Shown here one piece after another: positions 35,767 to 43,728 of a stretch of DNA of 57,274 bases. The DNA lies in NCBI GenBank assembly GCA_910589115.1, contig CAJUSB010000005.1:1-57274 (forward strand), in the 5' to 3' direction. A program made the translations under genes and the position numbers. Source of the stretch: an uncultured Clostridia bacterium (GTDB lineage Bacteria > Bacillota > Clostridia > Oscillospirales > Butyricicoccaceae). The notes beneath the pieces are model-generated. The model had not been told where the DNA came from. It saw only the letters and a list, made by a program, of their open reading frames with translations, and did not search any database. Within the stretch, counting starts at the first letter, position 1; each line of letters starts with the position of its first letter.

Positions 35767-36141
35767 TTGAAAATCAACGCACAAATGCAGCACAAACCCG
35801 GTGCTTTCGATTTTGATGATTGTTTCATTGAACGGGTAGTCGAGGTTTCCAAAGTGGATTTTTTTGCGATGTCACGGTGCCCGCTGGGGACGCACTCGGT
35901 TATCCGGCAGAACAAGGACGCGATGGGGCACGATGAAAAGGGGATTCACTGTCTGCTGGTCCTGGGTGAAGGCGGTCGCGACGGCATCCTTGTGGACTCG
36001 GAAGGGTATGATTATTGTCGGCTTGCGGCGTACATTCCCGAAGCCCGCACCATCGTGGAGGCCACGCCGGAGCTGTCGATCACGCGGAACGCGCCTGCGA
36101 GTGAGCCGGAGCAAAGTCCGTCTCCCGCCATGAATTTGTGA
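35767..36141 (+). CDS. small uncharacterised ICE protein
   Basis: A 124-aa protein starting at TTG 35767, with AAGGAGG 7 nt upstream; an ATG at 35746 has no RBS. The body (FDFDDCFIERVVEVSKVDF, CLLVLGE...GILVDSEGYDYCRLAAYIP) reads like an alpha/beta protein; from memory similar sequences are common on Firmicutes ICEs. It ends SPAMNL, the shared C-terminal motif. Context: directly after the amidoligase/cyclotransferase pair. No function can be assigned. Confidence 0.65.
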   Translation: MKINAQMQHKPGAFDFDDCFIERVVEVSKVDFFAMSRCPLGTHSVIRQNKDAMGHDEKGIHCLLVLGEGGRDGILVDSEGYDYCRLAAYIPEARTIVEATPELSITRNAPASEPEQSPSPAMNL

Positions 36142-36157
36142 AAAGAGGTGACGATTT

Positions 36158-37234
36158 ATGGCAGCTCCGGCAGTGATTCTGGCGAAGGCTGCGGCACTCG
36201 CGCTGACCGATGAAAACACCCGAAAGGGCATCGGCTGGTGCATTGTTGCAATCCTGTCGCCGATTATTGTACTGCTTGCACTCCTCTGTTCTGTGGCTGC
36301 TGGTACGGCGGAGCATAATGTCTCAGCGGCAGAATTCTGCTTCAGCAGTATCACGCTCCCCGTCGATATGCCCGAGGAATACAAAGAATCCATTGAAAAT
36401 ATGCGTGCGCACTTCACTGAACTGGATGCCTTGTTGGATGATATCGGTGACCGTACCGAGGACGACGAAAGCCTTGACGAAATCCGGGTCAAGGCGATTT
36501 TTTATGCCTTGTTTTTCGGAGCGGAGGAGCCTGCGCCATTCGATGCGGATATCTATCAGAAATTTGTGGACTGCTTCGCGACCTTTACGGAAACGACAGG
36601 GACGGTCACCGAAACGGATGCAGACGGCAACGAGGTAGAGGTCGAGGGCGTGATTATGGCGGCAACGCCTATCACGGATTTGGACGAGGTCTATCAGAAA
36701 ATCGGCGAAGCTCTCGGAACGGAGGTGACCGCCGAGCAAAAGGCCAACGCCGGAAGCGTCTACAGCCTGATAAAATACGGTGCGCCCAGCGGCGACGAGA
36801 GCTGGGAAACTGGCGATAACGCGCCATACGTTGGGGCGGATGGTTTCAGTTCTCCGGTCGGCGCGAACTGGCGCAGTATCGTATCCTCAGAATTTGGCTA
36901 TCGAATCGACCCGATCAGCGGCCAGTCTGACGGTCACAGCGGAATGGATCTGGCGGTGCCGCAGGGGACGCCCGTCCGCGCGGCGCTGCCCGGGACGGTG
37001 ATCGTCGCAGGTTATGAGGCCACCTATGGCAACTACATCATGATCGAGCACGCGAACAATTTGCGGACCGTGTATGCGCACTGCTCCCAGCTGACCGCCC
37101 GTACTGGTCAGGAAGTCCAGGCTGGAACCGTGGTTGCCTTGTCAGGCGCGACCGGCCGAGTGACCGGCCCGCACCTGCATTTTGAGGTGCGGGTCAACAA
37201 TCAGAGGACGAACCCACGCTATTATTTACCTTGA
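36158..37234 (+). CDS. M23 peptidoglycan endopeptidase of the conjugation system
   Basis: A 358-aa membrane-anchored cell-wall hydrolase. One transmembrane helix at about residues 27-50, a helical extracellular linker, and a C-terminal M23/LytM domain with the zinc motif HSGMD (HxxxD) near 273 and GPHLHFEV (HLH) near 340. In conjugation systems such hydrolases open the wall for the mating channel. The RBS AGAGGTG precedes the ATG. Its start is 16 bp after the previous stop. Confidence 0.88.
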   Translation: MAAPAVILAKAAALALTDENTRKGIGWCIVAILSPIIVLLALLCSVAAGTAEHNVSAAEFCFSSITLPVDMPEEYKESIENMRAHFTELDALLDDIGDRTEDDESLDEIRVKAIFYALFFGAEEPAPFDADIYQKFVDCFATFTETTGTVTETDADGNEVEVEGVIMAATPITDLDEVYQKIGEALGTEVTAEQKANAGSVYSLIKYGAPSGDESWETGDNAPYVGADGFSSPVGANWRSIVSSEFGYRIDPISGQSDGHSGMDLAVPQGTPVRAALPGTVIVAGYEATYGNYIMIEHANNLRTVYAHCSQLTARTGQEVQAGTVVALSGATGRVTGPHLHFEVRVNNQRTNPRYYLP

Positions 37235-37253
37235 TTTTGAGGTGGTGAACAAA

Positions 37254-37646
37254 TTGGCAAACAAGTCAGACAGGCAGATGGCAGCGCTTACAGGCGCACA
37301 GATTCGGGATGTTTTGCCGCAGCTTTCCGAAATAGCAGAGGACGGAATCCTGCTGCTTGCCCACGAAGCGACTGCGGCAGAGTGCATGGAGTATTATTTC
37401 AGGACAGACGCTGCCGCAGAAGGATTGGAGTTTTCCGTATGCGATGTTAAAGGAATATTGCAGCTGACGGACAGTGGTCGGGAGCAATACACCGAGCTCT
37501 TGGACGCGCAGATCGAAGGCATCCGGGAAATCCCGTTCGGTCACGTTGCGGTGATCCGTGGTGTTGACCCGCAGGAATTGGAGCGCTTCACTGATGCTTA
37601 CGCTGATTTTCTGGACGCAGAGCAGCGCATGGGACCTACGATGTGA
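37254..37646 (+). CDS. small uncharacterised ICE protein
   Basis: A 130-aa acidic helical protein (MANKSDRQMAALTGAQIRDVLPQLSEIAEDG...). TTG 37254 follows GAGGTGG at about 8 nt. Tail EQRMGPTM is a weaker form of the terminal motif in neighbours. No family recognised. Confidence 0.6.
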   Translation: MANKSDRQMAALTGAQIRDVLPQLSEIAEDGILLLAHEATAAECMEYYFRTDAAAEGLEFSVCDVKGILQLTDSGREQYTELLDAQIEGIREIPFGHVAVIRGVDPQELERFTDAYADFLDAEQRMGPTM

Positions 37647-37680
37647 GCCAGCCGCAATGACTAAAATTTGGAGGTGCAAA

Positions 37681-37953
37681 TTGAAAAAAGCAACTGTTAC
37701 CGTACAGTTTGAGCAGGAAAAGCTGCGGGCGCTTGAGTTCTACATCAGCAGGAAAGACTCGACGCTCGAAGCGGAGCTGGACGATTTCATGGGGAAGCTG
37801 TACGAAAAGTACGTTCCCACCCAGACCCGCGAGTACATCGAAAGCATGGCAGACCGAGACGAACGCCCACCCCGCCAGCAGCGCCCGCGCCCGGTACGCT
37901 CGATCCGTCCGGCTTCCGCAGGCGACACATCGGGAACCGGAGCAGAAAACTGA
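37681..37953 (+). CDS. DUF6103-like small protein
   Basis: A 90-aa protein: MKKATVTVQFEQEKLRALEF, LEAELDDFMGKLYEKYVP, then a Pro/Arg-rich tail. It resembles DUF6103-type ICE proteins from memory. Start TTG 37681 is preceded by GGAGGTGC. The N-terminal half of the next gene is related, so a duplication is likely. Function unknown. Confidence 0.6.
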   Translation: MKKATVTVQFEQEKLRALEFYISRKDSTLEAELDDFMGKLYEKYVPTQTREYIESMADRDERPPRQQRPRPVRSIRPASAGDTSGTGAEN

Positions 37954-37967
37954 TGGGCGGAGCTGTC

Positions 37968-38035
37968 CGCCGCCGTTGCCGCACGTCGCGCCGCGTGTCG
38001 CGTCTTTCGGATGCCGGAGGCATCCGTGCCCCGCC
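37968..38035 (+). repeat. GC-rich intergenic repeat, copy 1
   Basis: It contains CGTTGCCGCACGTCGCGCC followed by a similar GTGTCGCGT..TTTC and GGCATCC.TGCCCC; the same order recurs at about 38887-38948 after the next gene. It lies between the DUF6103-like gene and the next CDS. Confidence 0.55.
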
Positions 38036-38117
38036 CTGCTCTGGAAAGCAGGTGTGCGCCGCTTGGCAGGCGTTTGAAAAAGGAGAATCGAAAACTTAGG
38101 AAATTGGAGGGCAGTAT

Positions 38118-38828
38118 ATGAGCGGAGATGTCCAACTGGAGTTATGGCTCCACGAATATAAAATGGAAGCATTGTCTGCTGTGCTGGAGCAGCAAGGTAC
38201 CAGTGTAGAGAAGCAAATGCAGGAGATGCTCATGCAGCTCTACACAGAGAACGTCCCGCAGGAAGTGCAGCGGGGTATCCGTCAGCGCATCGATGACGAG
38301 TATGCTGCGGAGCTGGCTGAGCGTGAAGCGGCACGGAAATACAGTGCGTTTCAGGTGCGGGAAAGCGGGACAGACCGATTCTATCAGCTGGATCAGGGCG
38401 AGGGATTCTTAGACGTTGGCAGGTTCCTGCGCCGGTATTCCCAGCCGGATCAGGAGCTGACAGCAGCGTCCCTTGAAAAATCGTTCGCTGATCTGAAACC
38501 GATCACTGGCGAGCAGTACGAACTTCTTGCGGCACATCGGATGGAAGATCCGGGCAAAGTCACAGGGGTGTTCCGGCTGAACTTTGACGAAATGACAGCC
38601 GCTGCACTCGATCCCGCAGAAGGTTGGAAAGCCTACTCGATAAAGGACGTATCCACGGCGGTCTATCACGCTTACCGAAAAAATGGGCTCGCCCCGGAAC
38701 GGTACGAAGCCCGTTTCGAGGAAAGGCTGGTTGGCAGGCAGCTCGATTTGGCGGCGTTTGAGCAGGCGGTTCCTGAGATAGATGCACTGGAGCACGACTC
38801 AGAGCAAGGCCCGATGCTCTCACTCTGA
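38118..38828 (+). CDS. DUF6103-like / DUF3849-like fusion protein
   Basis: A 236-aa protein. Residues 5-60 (LELWLHEYKMEALSAVL...EKQMQEMLMQLYTENVPQEVQ) are related to the upstream small protein. The C-terminal half (ITGEQYELLAAHRMEDPGKVTGVFRLNFDE...GWKAYSIKDVSTAVYHAYRK) is paralogous to a domain in the protein at 41082-42254 (VAGAFHINFDKGEF...GWQSFQIKDICLAVSHAMRK). Ends GPMLSL. Role unknown; the DUF3849 label is tentative. Confidence 0.65.
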   Translation: MSGDVQLELWLHEYKMEALSAVLEQQGTSVEKQMQEMLMQLYTENVPQEVQRGIRQRIDDEYAAELAEREAARKYSAFQVRESGTDRFYQLDQGEGFLDVGRFLRRYSQPDQELTAASLEKSFADLKPITGEQYELLAAHRMEDPGKVTGVFRLNFDEMTAAALDPAEGWKAYSIKDVSTAVYHAYRKNGLAPERYEARFEERLVGRQLDLAAFEQAVPEIDALEHDSEQGPMLSL

Positions 38829-39277
38829 TGGAGTCGTGCGAAAACGCCCAAACGCCCTTACCGCGTGGCTCTCGAACGGGTTCGGCGGCGTTGCCGCACG
38901 TCGCGCCCTGTGTCGCGTTTTTCCGGAGAGGGTGGCATCCCTGCCCCAGTGGACGGGGAAAACGGCTGTCCGGGGCTTTGTGGGGAAATGTGCTAGAGGA
39001 CGGGAGCCGCGATTTTGGGGGCGTAGGGGAGGGTCGATTTTGGTGCAGGATAAAGCGGTGACATCACCGCGAGTCACACCGTCCCGCAATGCGGGTCGGG
39101 GAGTTACGAATTCCGGACGTTTTGCGGCTTTCGGGCAGCGTTTCGGAGAATATCGCGTGACATCACTTTTGCGGGTGCGTTGCCACCCGTGACATCACGA
39201 ACGCCGGAAATCCCCACCGTTCTCGGGAAATTCGCGGCATCAACCATGACATCATACGAAGAAATGGAGGAAAATTC
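38829..39277. other. gene-free region upstream of the relaxase genes, candidate oriT
   Basis: About 450 bp without a credible gene. It holds a GC-rich repeat (38887-38948, copy 2), four copies of TGACATCA (39059, 39158, 39190 and 39247), and a hairpin CGGGTG/CACCCG (39172-39189) between the second and third copies. Iterated sites plus inverted repeats next to mobC and relaxase genes are what oriT looks like. No nick motif could be fixed by eye. Confidence 0.55.
39059..39254 (+). repeat. four TGACATCA iterons
   Basis: Identical octamers at 39059-39066, 39158-39165, 39190-39197 and 39247-39254; the first three extend to GTGACATCAC. Spacings are 99, 32 and 57 bp. They are probably binding sites of the MobC-like or relaxase protein encoded immediately downstream. 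Confidence 0.7.
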
Positions 39278-39682
39278 ATGCCAGATGAAAAAGTCCGGTT
39301 TCAAATGCGGATTTCGCCGGAAACCGATCAGAAAGTCGCGGCAGCGATGAAACTTACCAACAGCCAAAGCAAGAACGAGTTCGTGGAAAACGCGCTGATT
39401 TTTTACTGCGGTTATCTGTCCGCAAAGAACAGCGATGATTTTCTGCCGCCTGCATTGGTTGCGACAATGCGCGGCACGGTGCAGGACAGCGAGAACCGTA
39501 TCGCCCGTCTGCTGTTCAAAATGGCTGTAGAGCTGTCGATGATGATGAATGTGCTGGCAGTTGGGTTGGAAATCAATGCAGACGACCTCGACCGCTTACG
39601 TGGTCAGTGCGTCCGCGATGTGAAAAAGTCGAACGGCAGCATTACTTTCAAAGATACGGTTGCATTCCAGAATGGCAGATAA
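39278..39682 (+). CDS. MobC-like relaxosome accessory protein
   Basis: A 134-aa protein starting MPDEKVRFQMRISPETDQKVAAAM, an RHH-like N-terminus, with a long helical C-terminus. Position directly before the relaxase and after the putative oriT supports a DNA-binding relaxosome role. RBS ATGGAGG precedes the ATG. Confidence 0.65.
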   Translation: MPDEKVRFQMRISPETDQKVAAAMKLTNSQSKNEFVENALIFYCGYLSAKNSDDFLPPALVATMRGTVQDSENRIARLLFKMAVELSMMMNVLAVGLEINADDLDRLRGQCVRDVKKSNGSITFKDTVAFQNGR

Positions 39683-39696
39683 GGTTGTGAAGCATT

Positions 39697-41061
39697 ATGC
39701 CGAGGTTGATTTTTAAGTGTCCGTACATTAAGGGCAAGTCGAAACGTGCTTCTGCGCATTTGAAAAATATGGTCAACTACGTTGCCACTCGCGACGGTGC
39801 AGAACGTATTGATCCAGGCAACAAAAACTTGCCTGCGACGGAAAAGCAGAAAGAATTGATTGAACAGCTCACTCGGGAATTTCCGTTAAGCCGTAGGCTG
39901 TTTGAATATTCTGACTTTACGCAATCACCGACGCAAGGGAATGCTTCCGAGTTTATCACGCGGGCGTTGGAAGATAACCTTAACCAAATTGCAAAGCGTG
40001 AAAACCATTTGGAGTACATTGCAAAGCGTCCGCGAGCGGTACGGATGGGTGCGCATGGACTGTTTAACGGCTCGGAGGATTCGATTGTGCTGTCGCAGGT
40101 TGCGGAAGAAATTGCGCACCATCCCGGCAATGTTTGGCTTCCAATTATCTCCCTGCGCCGTGAAGATGCGGAGCGGCTTGGTTACGATAACGCAGAGAAT
40201 TGGCGTTCGCTGTTGTCCTCAAACGCTATGGAGATTGCAAAATCCATGAAAATTCCTTGGGAGGACTTTCGCTGGTACGCTGCATTCCATGACGAGGGCA
40301 ACCATCCGCACGTCCATATGGTTTGTTACAGCGCCGATCCGTCCAAAGGGTTTCTGACATCGAAAGGGATTGAAAATATCAAATCTATGTTGGCAAAGCA
40401 GATTTTTCGGCAGGAGCTGACCGAAATCTATTCGCACCAGACCAAACGCCGTGATGATCTAACCAGATCGGCAGGTGAAGTCTTGCGTCAGCTTGCGGCT
40501 CAGATGAAGGACGGAACGCTGGATAACGAGCGTATCGAACAGCTGATGAAACACCTTTCTGAAAAGCTGAAAACGACGTCCGGTAAGAAAAAGTATGGCT
40601 ATCTGAAAGCGCCGCTGAAGTCCGTGGTGGATGAAATTGTCGACGAAATCTGCAAAGACCCACGTGTCGCAGAAACTTATGATTTGTGGTATGAGCTTCG
40701 GGAAGATGTGCTGAAAACGTACAAGACTACCATGCCGGAGCGTGTTCCGCTTTCGCAGCAGAAGGAGTTCAAACGTATCAAAAATATTGTAATTGAAGAA
40801 GCGGTGCGTATGGGCGCAGCTCCCAAACAAGCTTGCGCAGATGAGCAAAGCTCTGAAGCATGGATGCGTTCGCCTGCTTCAATCTATCAATCCGCGACGC
40901 GGCTTCTGCATCATATGGGCAACATTTTCCGCGACCAGCAGCCACCGGTAGATGGTGTTTTGCGTGTGTCGGTGGACAACAAGCTGCGTCAGAAAATCCG
41001 TGAAAAGAAAATGGCGCTCGGTCATAAAGCCGACGACCATGAAAGCGCCATAAATATGTAA
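39697..41061 (+). CDS. MobP-type relaxase (MobL-like)
   Basis: A 454-aa relaxase that nicks oriT and pilots the strand. The N-terminus MPRLIFKCPYIKGKSKRASAH holds a likely catalytic Tyr region (Tyr10 or Tyr28). The metal-binding motif HDEGNHPHVHM lies at residues 198-208. FRWYAAFHDEG and CYSADPSKGFLT match the Firmicutes MobP3/MobL group as I remember it. The C-terminal half is helical and ends HESAINM, close to the terminal motif of several accessory proteins. RBS AAGGTTGTG precedes ATG 39697. Confidence 0.9.
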   Translation: MPRLIFKCPYIKGKSKRASAHLKNMVNYVATRDGAERIDPGNKNLPATEKQKELIEQLTREFPLSRRLFEYSDFTQSPTQGNASEFITRALEDNLNQIAKRENHLEYIAKRPRAVRMGAHGLFNGSEDSIVLSQVAEEIAHHPGNVWLPIISLRREDAERLGYDNAENWRSLLSSNAMEIAKSMKIPWEDFRWYAAFHDEGNHPHVHMVCYSADPSKGFLTSKGIENIKSMLAKQIFRQELTEIYSHQTKRRDDLTRSAGEVLRQLAAQMKDGTLDNERIEQLMKHLSEKLKTTSGKKKYGYLKAPLKSVVDEIVDEICKDPRVAETYDLWYELREDVLKTYKTTMPERVPLSQQKEFKRIKNIVIEEAVRMGAAPKQACADEQSSEAWMRSPASIYQSATRLLHHMGNIFRDQQPPVDGVLRVSVDNKLRQKIREKKMALGHKADDHESAINM

Positions 41062-41081
41062 TTGGGAAATGGAGATAACGT

Positions 41082-42254
41082 TTGAGCGATAACATGAAAG
41101 AGCAGTTTCGCGACAAAATCGAAAACTGTTATGCCGAATATCATAGACAGTGGATGCAGCTTCCCGCCACAGAGTTGATTCAGAAAGCCGAGGAAATCGC
41201 AGCGGTCCAGCTGATGGCAAAAGAGATCCCGAGCCAGGTTTCCGCAGAACAGGCGGAATATCTTTTGCAATTCAAAAATCCTTTGGAGGTTGTCACCGAC
41301 AGCTGGCTCGCGGAAAACGGGTCAAGCGTTTCGGTAATTGATGAGGAACTTTCCCATGTGCTGTGGCGGCTGATCGACACCGGCGATGCAGAAGCGATAT
41401 ACGAAACGGAATCGTCGGAACCGAAGGAACTGTACTTTGGGATTTTTCACATTCAGGAGAACGGCAACGAAACCCGTTTTGCATCTATTGGCGACCACGA
41501 ATTGCTGTACACAGCAGAACAGCTGCGGCGCTATGTTCAGCACGAAGAATCAGTCAGCGCTTTTGAAAATCTGTATCCAAACCGCGTAGAAATTACGGAA
41601 CATGAATTTGATCGTTATGTAATGGAGCGGATTCATGACAGCGGCCGCGTAGCAGGTGCATTCCATATCAACTTCGATAAAGGCGAGTTTTCCGGCGTGC
41701 GTCTTATGGATGGCTGGCAGAGTTTTCAAATCAAGGATATCTGTTTGGCAGTCAGTCACGCGATGCGTAAAGAAGGTGCAGATACAGAGGAACAATGGGA
41801 TCGCCTTCTCGACCGGCTTCGTGACAAAGAGATTACCCCGGACAGCCGGTATGCCTTTCTTGAAGGGGAACGCACTTTGCGTCCAGAGGAAATTTCATTT
41901 TCCGGGGATATTGATCAGAATGACAATCTGCTGAACTTCTATTTGGAAATGAATTTTAATGTCGATGAAGTGTTCGGGACAAATGTTATGACAGCTGAAA
42001 ATGATGATTTTTTGAATATCTATGCGGATTATGATCTGGAAGAAAATTGTGTTTGTGATACACTGACCGTGCTTCTGGAGTGTGCCAATGGCGAGCAGTT
42101 TCCTTATCGATACCGCTTGAATGCAGAGGAACAGGCAGTGATAACGCAGAAAATGGATGATTATTGCATAGAGCAGCTTGGCGTGTCTTTGAGCGATTGC
42201 CGCGAGCAGTATTTGGAAGAAGATGCGCAGCCTGCTCAAAATTTGAGTATGTAA
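41082..42254 (+). CDS. DUF3848-domain ICE protein
   Basis: A 390-aa protein starting at TTG 41082 with GGAG 8 nt upstream. Residues about 10-95 (NCYAEYHRQWMQLP...ELIQKAEEIAAVQLMAKEIPS...YLLQFKNPLEVVTDSWL) resemble DUF3848. Residues about 140-270 are paralogous to the C-terminal domain of the 38118-38828 protein. The final part is acidic. It ends AQNLSM. It lies between relaxase and primase, 20 bp after the relaxase stop. Function unknown. Confidence 0.65.
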   Translation: MSDNMKEQFRDKIENCYAEYHRQWMQLPATELIQKAEEIAAVQLMAKEIPSQVSAEQAEYLLQFKNPLEVVTDSWLAENGSSVSVIDEELSHVLWRLIDTGDAEAIYETESSEPKELYFGIFHIQENGNETRFASIGDHELLYTAEQLRRYVQHEESVSAFENLYPNRVEITEHEFDRYVMERIHDSGRVAGAFHINFDKGEFSGVRLMDGWQSFQIKDICLAVSHAMRKEGADTEEQWDRLLDRLRDKEITPDSRYAFLEGERTLRPEEISFSGDIDQNDNLLNFYLEMNFNVDEVFGTNVMTAENDDFLNIYADYDLEENCVCDTLTVLLECANGEQFPYRYRLNAEEQAVITQKMDDYCIEQLGVSLSDCREQYLEEDAQPAQNLSM

Positions 42255-42291
42255 ACCATTACTCGAACGAATCCGATGGGAGGTGTTAAGG

Positions 42292-43728
42292 ATTCCCTAC
42301 ATACATTTTACAGAGGAGCAAAAGCAGCGTGCCAGCAGTGTAGACTTGGTTGAATTTCTGCGGCAACAGGGAGAAAAACTTCTCCCGTCCGGACGCGAGA
42401 AGCGTCTCGGAAGTGACCACAGCATTACGGTTAATGGCAACCGCTGGTACGATCATTCGGCACAGCAAGGCGGCGGAGCAATTTCCTTCGTACAGAAATT
42501 TTATGGCGTAGGCTATGCGGAAGCTGTGACGCGCTTGCTGGGAGATGAGCAGGGTGAAACCTACCAGCCGGTGAAACAGCAGGCGCGTGAGCCGCCTAAA
42601 CCGCAGCAGCCATTTGCATTGCCCGATGCAAATCCCAATATGCGTCGGGTGTTTGCATATCTGACGAAAAAACGCCTGATTGGAAGCAAAGTCGTGAATG
42701 CTTTTGCGGAAGCTGGTCTGCTTTATGAGAGCTGTGAAAAATTTAATAATATGGAGCAGCATAATGCCGTGTTCGTCGGGAAGGATAAACACGGCATTGC
42801 ACGTCATGCACATAAACGAGGACTGGGTGACCAGCCCTTCAAGCGGAATGTGATCGGAAGCGATGCGCGATGTAGCTTCCACTACACGGGAACCAGCAGG
42901 CGGCTGTATGTTTTTGAAGCGCCAATCGACCTGATGTCATTCGTCACGCTGTATCAGAAGGACTGGCAGAAGCATAGCTACGTCGCATTGTGCGGCACAA
43001 GCGAACACGCCATGCTCTGGATGCTAGAGCAGAATCCGAAGCTTCAGCGGATCGCGCTTTGTCTTGACCATGATCCGGCAGGCATCACCGCAATCGGACG
43101 GCTTCGGGAAATCCTGCATGATAAGGGATATCGCGATATTGCTGTCGGGCTTCCCCAATCGAAGGATTGGAACTCGGAATTGTTTGCGTGCTGTGGCAAA
43201 TCGGCCGAGCCGGGGGAGAAGCATCCGCAGATGCTTGCTGCGCCGTCAATCTGTGAACGAATCGCAGGACTTGCTGAAAAAGCAAATGCACGTTTTGCCG
43301 CGCAGCAGATTCCGCCGCTCTTGAAGGGATATGAGCGCAATCTGCAAGCCGGCCGCTTTGAACAGGCGATGGAACGCATGGAATCAGCTGCGGCTTTTGC
43401 ATTGGCGGCAGCTTTGCGGGAACGCCGCCAGCTTCGCGCTCCTGTAGCAGAATCCGAAGTTTCTGCATTTTTACAGGGAGAGGTTTGGCCGAACCAGAAT
43501 CAAAGCGCATTAAAGGGACGATCAGAAGCACTCCTGACGGAACTTCAATCTGTCATGACAAAGGCAGCCGCGCAAGGGATTCGCACCCAGCCAGAGAAAG
43601 AAGCGATCGCTGATGCATGGCTCCATCTGGCGGCATCCTGTACAAAGGTGGTGGTGAAATACGAAGCTGACGCGCAGGAACAACAGCAGGCTCAGCAACA
43701 AATCGAAATGGGGGTGAAATTATGCTGA
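42292..43728 (+). CDS. DUF3991/Toprim primase-like protein
   Basis: A DNA primase-like protein of about 478 aa. N-terminal IPYIHFTEEQKQRASSVDLVEFL with a zinc-less CHC2-like fold (GNRWYDHSAQQGGGAISFVQKFYG), DUF3991, and Toprim residues (YVFEAPIDLMSF near 205, LCLDHDPAGI near 253 with D-x-D). It may prime the transferred strand in the recipient. GGGAGGTG lies 6 nt before ATT at 42292; the GTG at 42283 is part of the Shine-Dalgarno. The ATT start is inferred. It overlaps VirD4 by 7 bp. Confidence 0.85.
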   Translation: MPYIHFTEEQKQRASSVDLVEFLRQQGEKLLPSGREKRLGSDHSITVNGNRWYDHSAQQGGGAISFVQKFYGVGYAEAVTRLLGDEQGETYQPVKQQAREPPKPQQPFALPDANPNMRRVFAYLTKKRLIGSKVVNAFAEAGLLYESCEKFNNMEQHNAVFVGKDKHGIARHAHKRGLGDQPFKRNVIGSDARCSFHYTGTSRRLYVFEAPIDLMSFVTLYQKDWQKHSYVALCGTSEHAMLWMLEQNPKLQRIALCLDHDPAGITAIGRLREILHDKGYRDIAVGLPQSKDWNSELFACCGKSAEPGEKHPQMLAAPSICERIAGLAEKANARFAAQQIPPLLKGYERNLQAGRFEQAMERMESAAAFALAAALRERRQLRAPVAESEVSAFLQGEVWPNQNQSALKGRSEALLTELQSVMTKAAAQGIRTQPEKEAIADAWLHLAASCTKVVVKYEADAQEQQQAQQQIEMGVKLC

